Source: Listeria ivanovii subsp. londoniensis (GTDB lineage Bacteria > Bacillota > Bacilli > Lactobacillales > Listeriaceae). From it: DNA of 64,000 bases. The stretch is taken from positions 2,366,001-2,430,000 of the forward strand of contig NZ_CP009576.1 in the NCBI RefSeq assembly GCF_000763495.1, written 5' to 3'. Positions within the stretch are counted from its first letter, which is position 1. Each line of letters begins with the position of its first letter. The notes under the pieces were generated by a model. The model made no database searches and was not told where the DNA came from. It worked only from the letters and a program-made list of their open reading frames with translations. The translations under genes and the position numbers were made by a program. Below are positions 19,499-28,629 of the stretch, piece after piece.

Positions 19499-19703
19499 TT
19501 TTTCACCTCTACGTTGCTGTTTCGATTTATTTTTATTGACTTTCATTTTTTAAATGCCCCTATCAAACACAATTACTTTCATTATAACCCACATTAAGTT
19601 GTGACTCAAAATGAACAAAATTTGAAGCAAGTATTAAAACCTTTTAGAGTTAACCTTTTTGGGGAATCCGCTTTATGTGAAGCTAGGTGTAAAAAACATC
19701 GGA

Positions 19704-19731
19704 TTGACATAAGCTTAATATAGTATATAAT
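19704..19731 (+). promoter_or_regulatory. Promoter of the DeoR-nagA operon
   Basis: TTGACA (19704-19709) and TATAAT (19726-19731) are spaced by 16 bases. The following 60 bases before the regulator's start are rich in TATAA/TTATAA motifs, which could be operator half-sites for the DeoR protein. Confidence 0.75.
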
Positions 19732-19796
19732 AAAATTATAAATACTTATAAAAAATATAAAAAAACTTAAAATAGATTATAATAGGTGGAGATATT

Positions 19797-20555
19797 ATGA
19801 ACCAAAAAGAAAGAATACTTGAAGAACTGAAGTTGCTAGAGAGCCAGAAAACTATTTCTCAGGAAGAACTCATGCGCATTTTTTCTATTTCAAAAGATAC
19901 AGCTCGACGTGATATTGTAAAACTAGTTGAAAGTGGGTTGGCAGAACGCTATCCAGGTGGGGTGTCACGACCAATTTTAAAACCACAAATAGAAAGCTAT
20001 ACAAGTAGGTTAGTTCTACAGAGTAAACAAAAACAGGGAATCGCTTATGCAGCTGGTAAATTAATAAAAAATCATATGACAATCTATTTAGATGTTTCAA
20101 CCACAGTTAATTTTTTGGCTTCAGACCTTGAGCAAAATGATTTAGTAGTAGTGACTAATTCTATGGATAACGCAATATCCGCATCTCAAAATGAAAATAA
20201 TAAAGTATACTTGCTCGGCGGTTTTTTCCACTTCCATTCGCACGTGCTATCCGGTGAGCCCGTTTTAGATCAACTCAAACAATTTAATTTTGATTTTGCT
20301 TTTATTGGAGGGACAGGAATAACGGAAGCAGGTGTCTTTTACTCAGAACTTACAGATGTTTACATGAAACAAGAGATTATCAGAAATTCCGAAAAAGTAT
20401 ACTTATTAATGGATACTACCAAAGTTAATAAAAAGACTGCATTTAAAATTGATTTTTCTGGAATTGATGGCGTAATAACAGATGGGCCGTTACCAAAAAA
20501 TTTAATGCAGCACCTTATTTCTAAAGAAGTGGAAGTTATATCATTGAAAGGATAG
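19797..20555 (+). CDS. DeoR-family transcriptional regulator
   Basis: A 252-residue repressor: N-terminal DeoR helix-turn-helix (about 1-57; ISQEELMRIFSISKDTARRDI) and a C-terminal sugar-phosphate-sensing domain with VYLLGGFF and FAFIGGTGI. GGTGGAG precedes the ATG. It is the first gene of an operon with nagA, so it probably responds to an amino-sugar or related phosphate and represses the operon itself. Confidence 0.9.
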   Translation: MNQKERILEELKLLESQKTISQEELMRIFSISKDTARRDIVKLVESGLAERYPGGVSRPILKPQIESYTSRLVLQSKQKQGIAYAAGKLIKNHMTIYLDVSTTVNFLASDLEQNDLVVVTNSMDNAISASQNENNKVYLLGGFFHFHSHVLSGEPVLDQLKQFNFDFAFIGGTGITEAGVFYSELTDVYMKQEIIRNSEKVYLLMDTTKVNKKTAFKIDFSGIDGVITDGPLPKNLMQHLISKEVEVISLKG

Positions 20556-20563
20556 TGAAAGTA

Positions 20564-21706
20564 ATGGCAATGATCAAAAACGTGAAAGTTTATCAGAAAA
20601 ATGACGTAATGGATGTAACTGTTATTATAGAAAAAAATATAATAAAAGAAGTTTTACCGAGCGATAAATTTGCTCCTGAAAATTATTCAGAAGAGCAAAT
20701 TTTTGATGGAAAGGGCCAACTGCTGATTCCAGGAATGATTGACGTTCATATTCATGGAGCTAATAATTACAATATGATGGATGGTTCAACAGAAAGCATT
20801 CAAGCCGTTTCTATGGCATGTGCAGAAACAGGATGTACTAGCTTTTTAGTTACATCGGTTAGTTCCTCTTTGGAAGACTTGATTCAAATGATTAAGCAAA
20901 CAAAAAAAGTGATTGGAAAAGAGAAAGGCGCAAAAATTGCAGGAATTCATTTGGAAGGCCCCTACCTTAATATAGAAAAAAAAGGTATGCAAAACCCAGC
21001 ATATTTAAGGCATCCTGATTTAAATGAAATGATACAAATTTTTGATGAAGCAGACGGTTTGATTAAAATGGTAACTATTGCTCCGGAATTGCCTGGTGGT
21101 ATTGAACTAATTGAATTCTTGAAAAAAAGAGATGTCGTTGTTGCAATTGCGCACTCCAATGCAACTTATGAAGAGGCACAGAATGCTTTTGAAAAAGGGG
21201 CAAGCCACATTACTCACTGCTTCAATGCAATGCCGACAATCCATCATAGATCACCAGGACTCGTTACAGCAGCTTTGGAAAACGATTCGATTAGTGTTCA
21301 AACAATTGTAGACGGCGTACACCTTCACCCTGGAATTGTGCGTCTCATTCATAAAATTAAAGGACCAGATAAAGTCGTTCTTACTACTGACGCCCTTCAA
21401 GCTATGGGAGTTGGCGATGGCGCGTATATTTTTGGTGGTCATCAAGTAACTGTCAAGGAAGGAATAGCACGCTTAGAAGACGGAACCTTAGCTTCAAGTA
21501 CCGTGACGATGAATAAATCTTTACGGTTAAGTACGGAGTTTGGTATTAACTTGCAAGATTCTATTCAAATGGCAACAAGTACGCCAGCAACTATTTTAGG
21601 AATGGAAAATTTGGGCCAAATTGAAGAAGGTTATATGGCTGACTTAGTTTTACTTGATAACAAATTTGAGGTTCTATGTACATGGATTAATGGTGAAAAA
21701 TACTGA
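20564..21706 (+). CDS. nagA: N-acetylglucosamine-6-phosphate deacetylase
   Basis: Removes acetate from GlcNAc-6-phosphate to give glucosamine-6-phosphate, linking cell-wall amino sugars to glycolysis. The 380-residue amidohydrolase has DVHIHGA, the metal-ligand Glu in HLEGPYLN, AHSNATY and HCFNAM, and the catalytic Asp in LTTDALQAMG. The ATG at 20564 has AAAGGA about 11 bases upstream; a GTG at 20555, overlapping the DeoR stop, is an alternative adding three residues. nagB is not adjacent. Confidence 0.93.
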   Translation: MAMIKNVKVYQKNDVMDVTVIIEKNIIKEVLPSDKFAPENYSEEQIFDGKGQLLIPGMIDVHIHGANNYNMMDGSTESIQAVSMACAETGCTSFLVTSVSSSLEDLIQMIKQTKKVIGKEKGAKIAGIHLEGPYLNIEKKGMQNPAYLRHPDLNEMIQIFDEADGLIKMVTIAPELPGGIELIEFLKKRDVVVAIAHSNATYEEAQNAFEKGASHITHCFNAMPTIHHRSPGLVTAALENDSISVQTIVDGVHLHPGIVRLIHKIKGPDKVVLTTDALQAMGVGDGAYIFGGHQVTVKEGIARLEDGTLASSTVTMNKSLRLSTEFGINLQDSIQMATSTPATILGMENLGQIEEGYMADLVLLDNKFEVLCTWINGEKY

Positions 21707-21741
21707 ACCAATATGACTATCAGAGGAGTGGATTATAAAAC

Positions 21742-22551
21742 ATGTCATTTTTTAAACACGAAGGAATTGGCTTTAACTATGAAATACAAGGAGAGGGCAT
21801 ACCACTTTTGTTTCTTCATGGATTAGGTGATAATTTAGAATTTGCTTTTGAAACATTTAATAAAGACGAAAAAATTCAATTAATTTCAATGGATCAAAGA
21901 GGTCATGGGAAAAGCGGACATGACTCTAAAAAACTTAGCTACGATAGATTGGCAAGTGATGCTTTAGCGTTAATGGATTATTTAGGGATACAGCATTTTT
22001 ATGTCGGTGGATTATCTATGGGCGCTGGTGTTGCATTGAATTTAGCAGTTCATGAGACAAATAGAGTGTCGGGGTTGATATTACTTAGGAGTTCTGCGAC
22101 AGATGAGCCGATGAAAAAAGAAGTGATAGAATGGTTTAGAACAGTAAGTAACTATTTGCCGAAAAAAAACGGAAAACAGTTATTTGAACAGGATCCGATA
22201 TTTCAATCTATAAAAGATACCTACCCTAAAGCAATTGATACTTTTGAGCGATATTTTGAAGATGAGGCCTCTGTTCATTACTATAAAAAATTTATTGATA
22301 TACCTAAAGATAGTCCGATAAAAAACAAAAGTGAACTAACTAATTTAACCATTCCAGTCCTTATACTTTCCAATAAGCATGATGTGATTCATCCGATTGA
22401 ATATAGTTTGTTTTATGAACGATATATTGAAAATTCCAGTTATTTTGAGCTCACACCTAAGACAGTTGATGCAGAGAAACATAAATTGGAAATAGATACC
22501 TATATTAAAACCTTTATTATAGGTATCCAAAAAACGGTGTATAAAAGTTAG
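21742..22551 (+). CDS. Alpha/beta-fold hydrolase
   Basis: A 269-residue alpha/beta hydrolase. HGLGD near residues 26-30 supplies the oxyanion region, GLSMGAG has the nucleophile Ser92, and the acid and histidine are likely in SNKHDVIHP and DAEKHKL. No signal peptide, so cytosolic. GAGGAG is about 13 bases before the ATG. It is the third gene of the DeoR-nagA operon; an esterase or deacylase of amino-sugar derivatives would fit but is only an inference from position. Confidence 0.85.
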   Translation: MSFFKHEGIGFNYEIQGEGIPLLFLHGLGDNLEFAFETFNKDEKIQLISMDQRGHGKSGHDSKKLSYDRLASDALALMDYLGIQHFYVGGLSMGAGVALNLAVHETNRVSGLILLRSSATDEPMKKEVIEWFRTVSNYLPKKNGKQLFEQDPIFQSIKDTYPKAIDTFERYFEDEASVHYYKKFIDIPKDSPIKNKSELTNLTIPVLILSNKHDVIHPIEYSLFYERYIENSSYFELTPKTVDAEKHKLEIDTYIKTFIIGIQKTVYKS

Positions 22552-22603
22552 TATAGCCGTGCGCAAAACTATATTTTAGTTGTACTCTCATAAAGAAATG
22601 AAT

Positions 22604-22672
22604 AAGCAGAAATATTCTATATCCCACTTTAGAAATGGCTTTATACAATGATTTCTGCTTGTATTTTATTTT
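22604..22672. repeat. Long terminator-like hairpin, repeat copy 1
   Basis: AAGCAGAAAT (22604-22613) pairs perfectly with ATTTCTGCTT (22651-22660), and GTATTTTATTTT follows. The 37-base loop holds an inner hairpin, CCACTTT/AAATGG, and ends CTTTATACAAT. A second intergenic hairpin at 28547-28605 has nearly the same outer stem and loop elements, so this looks like a member of a small repeat family used as a terminator. Confidence 0.7.
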
Positions 22673-23622
22673 ACAGGAGGATTAGAAACTATCGCTGTAA
22701 TTTTGCCAGTTATTGCCCAAGTTTTCACTTCATTTGGTAAAATAAAATGGTCACCTTTTTTTATAGTTTGGTCTTTACCATCAATTGTAAGCACTGCTTC
22801 TCCATCTAAAATACTTACTAATGTGTACGGCGCTTTGGCTGTAAATTCAGCCGTACCATCCACTTCCCACTTGAAGACACTAAAGAAATCATTGGAAACA
22901 AAAGTGGTTTCTGTCAAACCGCCACGTGTTTCGGTTTGGATATCTAGTTTCACATCCACATGGGGAGCAGTTGTTACGTCGATTGCTTTATCTAAGTGCA
23001 ATTCGCGCAAGTTTCCTTCTGCATCTTTACGATCATAATCATACACGCGATAAGTTGTATCAGAACTTTGTTGCGTTTCAAGCACTAAAGTTCCAGTACC
23101 CAGTGCATGAATCGTACCGCTTGGAACATAATAGAATTCGCCAGGTTTGATTGCTACTTTGCGAAGTAATTTGTCCCATTCACCATTTTTCGCCCAACTA
23201 GCAAATTCTTCCTTGCTAGCTGCTTTATGTCCATAAATCAATTCTGCGCCCGGAGCACAGTCAATGATATACCAGCATTCTGTTTTACCTAATTCGCCAT
23301 TTTCGTGTGTTTTCGCATACTGGTCATTTGGATGTACTTGAACCGAAAGATCGGTATTTGCATCTAAAATCTTCGTTAAAAGTGGAAAAACAGCTTCTTT
23401 CGGATTTCCAAAAAGTGCTGGATTTTCTTTCCATAACTCTGCTAACGTTTTCCCTTTAAATTCGCCATTTTTAACTACAGAAGGACCATTTGGATGCGCG
23501 GAAATCGCCCAATCTTCTCCAGTAGTATCAGACGGAATATCATAACCAAAGTAATCATGTAATTTCGTTCCACCCCAAATTCGATCTTGGAAAACAGGGT
23601 TTAAAAATAGTGCTTCTGTCAT
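22666..23622 (-). CDS. manA: Mannose-6-phosphate isomerase, class I
   Basis: Interconverts mannose-6-phosphate and fructose-6-phosphate. The 318-residue zinc cupin has VQVHPND (metal ligands), the conserved FYVPSGTIHALG and a C-terminal cupin domain. It opens LNPVFQDRIWGG, as expected for Firmicute ManA. The ATG at 23622 has GGAGG about 10 bases upstream; an in-frame TTG 6 bases earlier is possible but less likely. Single gene. Confidence 0.94.
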   Translation of the reverse strand: MTEALFLNPVFQDRIWGGTKLHDYFGYDIPSDTTGEDWAISAHPNGPSVVKNGEFKGKTLAELWKENPALFGNPKEAVFPLLTKILDANTDLSVQVHPNDQYAKTHENGELGKTECWYIIDCAPGAELIYGHKAASKEEFASWAKNGEWDKLLRKVAIKPGEFYYVPSGTIHALGTGTLVLETQQSSDTTYRVYDYDRKDAEGNLRELHLDKAIDVTTAPHVDVKLDIQTETRGGLTETTFVSNDFFSVFKWEVDGTAEFTAKAPYTLVSILDGEAVLTIDGKDQTIKKGDHFILPNEVKTWAITGKITAIVSNPPVK

Positions 23623-23701
23623 TATCAACTTACCTCCATTCCAGCTTTTCTGCTGGGTTTTGTCTCTTAAAAGTATATACTACTAACCGGGAAGATGCTA
23701 G

Positions 23702-24433
23702 TTATTTCCCGCCTAAAAAGCCTCTTTCTTTTATTTGTTCTGTTAAATTTGGATAGTAAGGTTTATCATAAAATTTCGCTAGTCGTTCAGTATAAGAAAC
23801 AAAACCTTCTCGTTCTGAAAATGGAATAATTTCTTTATCATAAGCTTCTAGTAAAGACCTCACATCCGTTTGATAAGTTTCCTCAAAATATACAGCTTCT
23901 TTGGGTAATCTTGGTTTGACTGGTACTTCAACATCTGGTACTCCAATACAAAGTCCGACTACAGGCATGACAAACTCCGGTAAACCTAGAAATTCAGAGG
24001 TAGCAGTAATATTCCTCCTTAATCCCCCAATACAAATCGTACCGTAGTCAAGTGATTCTGCTGCTGTCAACGCATTTTGCATGCTAAGGCCAATATCTGT
24101 CGCAGCAACCATAAGCAAATCTTCTTCGCCTGAAATAGCAAAACTTTTCTTATGCATCTCACTTGCCAATTTCACTCGGTAGAAGTCTGCCACGAAGCAA
24201 AGAAATACAGAACATTCCGCTATGTAGGCTTGGTTACCACATAGTTCTGCGATTTTATTTTTGCGAGCTTGGTCTTTAATCGCAATAATCGAATAATGTT
24301 GACCATTAATCCACGACGGAGCACTTTGAGCAGCACGAATAATTGCAGCTAATTTTTCTTCAGGTATGGTTACTCCTTGTTTATACTTGCGAAAAGAGCG
24401 ATGCTTTCTAAGCAAAGTTAAAACATCATTCAT
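23702..24433 (-). CDS. NAD(P)H-dependent nitroreductase/flavin oxidoreductase
   Basis: A 243-residue FMN-dependent nitroreductase of the NfrA/Frp type. The N-terminal HRSFRKYKQG binds FMN phosphate, AAQSAPSWINGQ and YGTICIGGLRRN are family blocks, and the tail has FYDKPYYPN. Probably reduces quinones, nitro compounds or flavins using NAD(P)H in the cytosol. The ATG at 24433 has GGGAGG 8 bases upstream. An upstream ATG five codons earlier overlaps this ribosome site and is not used. It is divergent from the small HTH gene. Confidence 0.9.
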   Translation of the reverse strand: MNDVLTLLRKHRSFRKYKQGVTIPEEKLAAIIRAAQSAPSWINGQHYSIIAIKDQARKNKIAELCGNQAYIAECSVFLCFVADFYRVKLASEMHKKSFAISGEEDLLMVAATDIGLSMQNALTAAESLDYGTICIGGLRRNITATSEFLGLPEFVMPVVGLCIGVPDVEVPVKPRLPKEAVYFEETYQTDVRSLLEAYDKEIIPFSEREGFVSYTERLAKFYDKPYYPNLTEQIKERGFLGGK

Positions 24434-24557
24434 ATTTATGCCTCCCATTTTTTATTTCGTTAATTAAAGTATAGCTTGTTTTAAAGCAATTGTTAATGTT
24501 TTCCCTTGTATTTCGTGGAGATATTTTCTACACTTAAGTAGAAAGAGGTGAAAAGGC

Positions 24558-24788
24558 ATGCGCCAACAACAAATTGACTTTAAATGGTTAGAAGAAAACT
24601 TTCTGACAGCAAATGAAGCAGCTGCGTTTTTAGGTATATCGAAGCAAGCGCTCCTTTCCCTAGCAAAACGTAATGTGCTTCCCTTTACCAAAAAAGGTAA
24701 TATGGTTCTCTTTCACCGGATTGATATTGAACTTCGCCTTGAGAAACAACAAAGTTTACGCAAAAAATATCGTCCATTTGAAGCCTAG
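24558..24788 (+). CDS. Small excisionase/MerR-type helix-turn-helix protein
   Basis: A 76-residue protein with a HTH_17-like fold: LTANEAAAFLGISKQALLSLAKR at about residues 16-38 is the recognition part (two fragments joined here), then a short wing with PFTKKGNMVLFHRIDIE. The basic tail KKYRPFEA may extend DNA contact. GAGGTG is 9 bases before the ATG. No integrase or phage gene is near, so it is probably a chromosomal regulator rather than an excisionase. It lies 82 bases before hemQ and could be co-transcribed with it. Confidence 0.8.
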   Translation: MRQQQIDFKWLEENFLTANEAAAFLGISKQALLSLAKRNVLPFTKKGNMVLFHRIDIELRLEKQQSLRKKYRPFEA

Positions 24789-24870
24789 ATTCACAAACAG
24801 CGAAGCAGACGAACAAAGTCTGATATGGTACACTTTAGTTAGTGATATTCTAAACAAGGAGTGATACATA

Positions 24871-25626
24871 GTGAATGAAGCAGTAAAAACATTAGATGGT
24901 TGGTTTTGTCTCCATGATTTTCGTTCGGTTGATTGGGCAGCTTGGCGTGAGTTAAATCCAACTAATCAAGAATTGATGTTGAATGAGTTAAGTCATTTTT
25001 TAAGTGATATGGAAATTACGAAAAATATCGGTGAAGGGGAACACACAATTTATAGTATCCTTGGTCAAAAAGCAGATCTTGTTTTTTTCACTTTACGCGA
25101 TTCGCTTGAAACGTTAAATGAAGTCGAAAACAAGTTTAATAAATTAGCTATTGCCGATTACTTATTACCAACTTATTCCTACATATCTGTTGTCGAATTA
25201 AGTAATTATCTGGCTTCTCATATGGCTGGAGGCGAAGATCCTTATCAAAACAAAGGTGTGCGTGCTAGACTTTATCCAGCTCTGCCTCCTAAAAAACACA
25301 TCTGTTTTTATCCAATGAGCAAAAAACGCGATGGTGCTGATAATTGGTATATGCTTCCAATGAATGAACGCCAACAATTGATTCGTGACCATGGCATGAT
25401 TGGTCGCTCTTACGCTGGTAAAGTACAACAAATTATCGGTGGTTCAATTGGTTTTGATGACTATGAATGGGGTGTCACTTTATTTTCTGACGACGCACTG
25501 GAATTTAAACGAATCGTTACAGAAATGCGTTTTGACGAAGCAAGCGCGCGATATGCAGAATTTGGTTCTTTCTTTATCGGAAACCTGTTACCTTCCGAAA
25601 ATCTATCTAAACTATTTACCATTTAA
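24871..25626 (+). CDS. hemQ: Coproheme decarboxylase
   Basis: Last enzyme of the Gram-positive coproporphyrin-dependent heme pathway: oxidatively decarboxylates coproheme to heme b with peroxide. The 251-residue protein is of the chlorite-dismutase family. Known Listeria HemQ residues are all found where expected: proximal heme ligand His174, radical Tyr147, Arg133 and Gln187. The start is GTG with AAGGAG about 9 bases upstream. It is alone or with the small HTH gene; other heme genes are elsewhere. A long hairpin follows. Confidence 0.96.
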   Translation: MNEAVKTLDGWFCLHDFRSVDWAAWRELNPTNQELMLNELSHFLSDMEITKNIGEGEHTIYSILGQKADLVFFTLRDSLETLNEVENKFNKLAIADYLLPTYSYISVVELSNYLASHMAGGEDPYQNKGVRARLYPALPPKKHICFYPMSKKRDGADNWYMLPMNERQQLIRDHGMIGRSYAGKVQQIIGGSIGFDDYEWGVTLFSDDALEFKRIVTEMRFDEASARYAEFGSFFIGNLLPSENLSKLFTI

Positions 25627-25631
25627 TAAGC

Positions 25632-25703
25632 AAAAACTGGAATTTCTTGAAACCAATCTTTTTTTATGCAGATTTGTTTTCAAGATTTCCAGTTTTTTTC
25701 ATT
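25632..25703 (+). terminator. hemQ terminator (long hairpin)
   Basis: An imperfect stem of about 20 pairs joins AAAAACTGGAA...CTTGAAAC (25632-25653) to GTTTTCAAGA...TTCCAGTTTTT (25676-25697), followed by more T residues. The loop is 22 bases and T-rich. Confidence 0.82.
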
Positions 25704-25827
25704 AAACTAACAATTTTGTAAGGATAATTACTACAATTGTCATTCGAGACGATGGAACCGTGTAATTTTTATCGGTAGAATGATACATATACTTAAAAGA
25801 ATTTAGTTTATCTAAGGAGCGAAAATA

Positions 25828-26595
25828 ATGGAAACAGTTTTACAAGCAAAAAATGTTCGAAAGATTTATGGAATTAAAGGAAATGTCTATACTGCACTTG
25901 AAAATATCAGTATTGATATTAAAAAAGGAGAATTCACTGGTATTATGGGGCCTTCTGGGGCAGGGAAATCTACCTTGCTAAATGTGTTATCAACTATTGA
26001 TAAACCTACTTCTGGTGAGATTATGATTTCCGGACAAGCACTTGAAAACATGGATGAACAACAAATGTCTATGTTCCGCCGTAATAAGTTAGGATTTATT
26101 TTTCAAGACTACAATCTCTTGGATACACTCACGATTCGTGAAAATATTATTCTTCCATTAGCACTTGCTAAACAACCTGTAAAAGAAATCGAAGCCAAAC
26201 TCGTTGTTATTAGTGAAAAATTTGGCATCATAGATATTCTTGATAAATATCCTAGTGAAGTATCTGGGGGACAAAAACAACGTACAGCCGCTTCCCGTGC
26301 AATTATTACTTCCCCAAGTTTGATTTTTGCCGATGAACCAACTGGAGCATTAGATTCTAAATCTGCTACCAACTTACTGGAAAGTTTACGTGATTTAAAT
26401 GAACAAGACAATGCGACAATTATGATGGTTACCCATGATGCTTTCGCCGCTAGTTTTTGTAAACGAATTTTATTTATTAAAGACGGCGAATTATATACCG
26501 AAATTTATCGTGGAACAAAAACGCGTAAGGAGTTCTTCCAGAAAATTCTAGACGTCCTTGCTAAACTGGGAGGCGACGCTGATGACGTTATTTGA
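25828..26595 (+). CDS. anrA: ABC transporter ATP-binding protein, BceA type
   Basis: A 255-residue ATPase of the MacB/BceA class driving a peptide-antibiotic resistance transporter. Walker A GPSGAGKST near residue 39, signature SGGQKQR and Walker B LIFADEPTGALDS. AAGGAG is about 6 bases before the ATG. It overlaps the permease gene by 14 bases. The pair corresponds by recall to Listeria AnrAB (nisin, bacitracin and beta-lactam tolerance), which is controlled by the unlinked response regulator VirR; no sensor kinase or regulator is adjacent here, which agrees. Confidence 0.9.
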   Translation: METVLQAKNVRKIYGIKGNVYTALENISIDIKKGEFTGIMGPSGAGKSTLLNVLSTIDKPTSGEIMISGQALENMDEQQMSMFRRNKLGFIFQDYNLLDTLTIRENIILPLALAKQPVKEIEAKLVVISEKFGIIDILDKYPSEVSGGQKQRTAASRAIITSPSLIFADEPTGALDSKSATNLLESLRDLNEQDNATIMMVTHDAFAASFCKRILFIKDGELYTEIYRGTKTRKEFFQKILDVLAKLGGDADDVI

Positions 26596-28525
26596 TTTAG
26601 CTAAAAAAAATATTCGCCACAATTTTGTCCATTACTTTCTATACTTTGCTTCGATGATTTTTAGTATTATGATTTATTTTACCTTTCTCGTTCTTTCTAA
26701 AGACCCCGCCGTTGTTGAACGAATTGATAAATCCACCAAATTATCCACCGCATTTTCCACATCATCTGTAATCTTACTTATTTTTGTAGCTATCTTCATT
26801 CTCTACTCAAATAATTTCTTCACTAGAAAACGTAAAAAAGAAATCGGCCTTTACTCTTTACTTGGTTTGCGTAAAAAAGAAATTGGACGGATGCTGTTTT
26901 ACGAAAATTTCTTAATGGGACTTGGTGCACTAGTAATTGGTATTTTAGCAGGAACATTACTTTCTAAAATATTTGTTACTATTTTGCTGAACTTAATTAA
27001 TATTGGAAATATTGGTGGCTTTGCTTTTTCATGGGAAGCTGTCATTCAAACAAGTATTGTCTTTTTAATCATCACTTTGTTCACATCGTTTTCAGGTTAT
27101 CGAATCATCTATCGTACTACTTTACTTGATTTATTCCATTCTGAAGCGAAACGCGAAAAAAGCCCAAAACCATCATTAATTTTGGCGCTACTTTCGTTAA
27201 TATTTATTGCGCTTGGCTATACTATCGCTGGGCAACCACTTGAATCAAAAGGATCCATCTGGGTAAAACTCGGCTTGCCAATTGGCTCACTCGTTATTTT
27301 AGCTTCTGTTATTGTAGGAACAGCTCTCTTCATTACATTCTTCCTACCATATTTACTGGCAAAACTGCGAAAAAATAAAAAGCTTTTTTATAAAGGTAGC
27401 AATATTATCTCTACATCACAATTAACATTCCGAATCTCATCCAATGCTAAAACGTTAATTGTTATTTCTATTCTTAGTGCTACAACACTTTCTGTTATTG
27501 GTACAATCAGCAGCATTTACTATCAAGCAAATAAATCTGCAAGTACAACTGCACCATCTAGTTTTGAATATGTCATTCCAAAAGATGCTTCTAACAATGA
27601 AAAAATTATCCAAACAGCTGGAAGCGACCCGGAACACCCAATAGAATATCAACAAGAAAGTACTTATTATATTGTTCCAGCCAAGGAATCTAACCCAGAT
27701 TTTATTGAATATAATATTAACGAAGGTTTCCCAGTTATTTCAGAATCTAATTATAATACCCTTGTGAAAAAGCAAGGAAACAACGAAAAGGCTGCCAATC
27801 TAAAAGAAAACCAAGCTCAAATGGTTCTCTCATTCATGTATGATGAACGTTCTAAAAAAGAAATGATTGGCGAAAAATATACATTAATGACAGCTGGAAA
27901 TCCAACAGTTCAAATCAAATCTGTTGTGCAAGACTCTCCACTTGGCACCGTTCAAGGATTACTTGTTTTACCAGACAGTCAAATAAAAAAAATCGCATCT
28001 GACAAACATAATAAACCAGTTAAGCTTGAATCCATATCTGTCCAAAATGCAAAAAAAGCACAAGAATTAGCTGGAAAAGTACAGGCTGTGACTCCAAAAG
28101 ATAGTATGCTTCTTTCTTATAGCACCACTTATCAAGGAATCATTACCATCACAGGTGTCCTTCTCTTCATCGGAATGTTCATCGGTTTTGTCTTCTTAGC
28201 GGCAACAGGAAGCATCATTTACTTCAAACAATTAACGGAAGCTTACAATGACATCGGTACATTTGATATCCTACAAAAAATCGGGCTTAACCGAAAAGAC
28301 ATTCGAAAAACACTTGCTAAGCAGTTGCTAGTAGTCTTCTTAATTCCGTTAGTTATCGGTATTTTGCATAGTAGTTTTGCGCTAGTTGGCCTTTCTCATA
28401 TGTTAGGTCTAGATTTAACGATGCCAGTTATCATCTCCACTGGAATTTACACACTGATGTATATTGTCTACTATTTCCTTACTTTAAATAGTTACACAAA
28501 CATAGTTGTAGGTAAAAAACAGTAA
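26582..28525 (+). CDS. anrB: ABC transporter permease, BceB type
   Basis: A 647-residue FtsX-like permease with about ten membrane segments and a large extracellular domain (about residues 310-520) between helices 7 and 8, the layout of BceB permeases that recognise cell-wall-active peptides. The ATG at 26582 has GGAGG 8 bases upstream within the ATPase gene; an upstream ATG in the same frame precedes the ribosome site and is rejected. Translationally coupled to the ATPase. A repeat-type hairpin terminates the operon. Confidence 0.9.
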   Translation: MTLFDLAKKNIRHNFVHYFLYFASMIFSIMIYFTFLVLSKDPAVVERIDKSTKLSTAFSTSSVILLIFVAIFILYSNNFFTRKRKKEIGLYSLLGLRKKEIGRMLFYENFLMGLGALVIGILAGTLLSKIFVTILLNLINIGNIGGFAFSWEAVIQTSIVFLIITLFTSFSGYRIIYRTTLLDLFHSEAKREKSPKPSLILALLSLIFIALGYTIAGQPLESKGSIWVKLGLPIGSLVILASVIVGTALFITFFLPYLLAKLRKNKKLFYKGSNIISTSQLTFRISSNAKTLIVISILSATTLSVIGTISSIYYQANKSASTTAPSSFEYVIPKDASNNEKIIQTAGSDPEHPIEYQQESTYYIVPAKESNPDFIEYNINEGFPVISESNYNTLVKKQGNNEKAANLKENQAQMVLSFMYDERSKKEMIGEKYTLMTAGNPTVQIKSVVQDSPLGTVQGLLVLPDSQIKKIASDKHNKPVKLESISVQNAKKAQELAGKVQAVTPKDSMLLSYSTTYQGIITITGVLLFIGMFIGFVFLAATGSIIYFKQLTEAYNDIGTFDILQKIGLNRKDIRKTLAKQLLVVFLIPLVIGILHSSFALVGLSHMLGLDLTMPVIISTGIYTLMYIVYYFLTLNSYTNIVVGKKQ

Positions 28526-28546
28526 ACAGTATAATAAAAAATAGAA

Positions 28547-28617
28547 AAGCAGGAATCATTGTGTCAAGCCATTTCGAAAAGTGACTTTATACAAGGTTCC
28601 TGCTTATTTTTATTTCG
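28547..28617. repeat. Long terminator-like hairpin, repeat copy 2
   Basis: AAGCAGGAA (28547-28555) pairs with TTCCTGCTT (28597-28605), then ATTTTTATTT. The loop contains GCCATTTCGAAAAGTGAC, itself an inner hairpin, and ACTTTATACAA. Compared with the hairpin at 22604, the outer stem and TTTATACAA are shared in the same direction, while the inner core is shared in the opposite direction. Confidence 0.7.
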
Positions 28618-28629
28618 TATCTGAGTCGG

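Noticed and set aside
24558-24788. Phage or conjugative-element excisionase
   Set aside because: The fold is similar, but there are no integrase, phage or transposon genes around it, and its neighbours are housekeeping genes.
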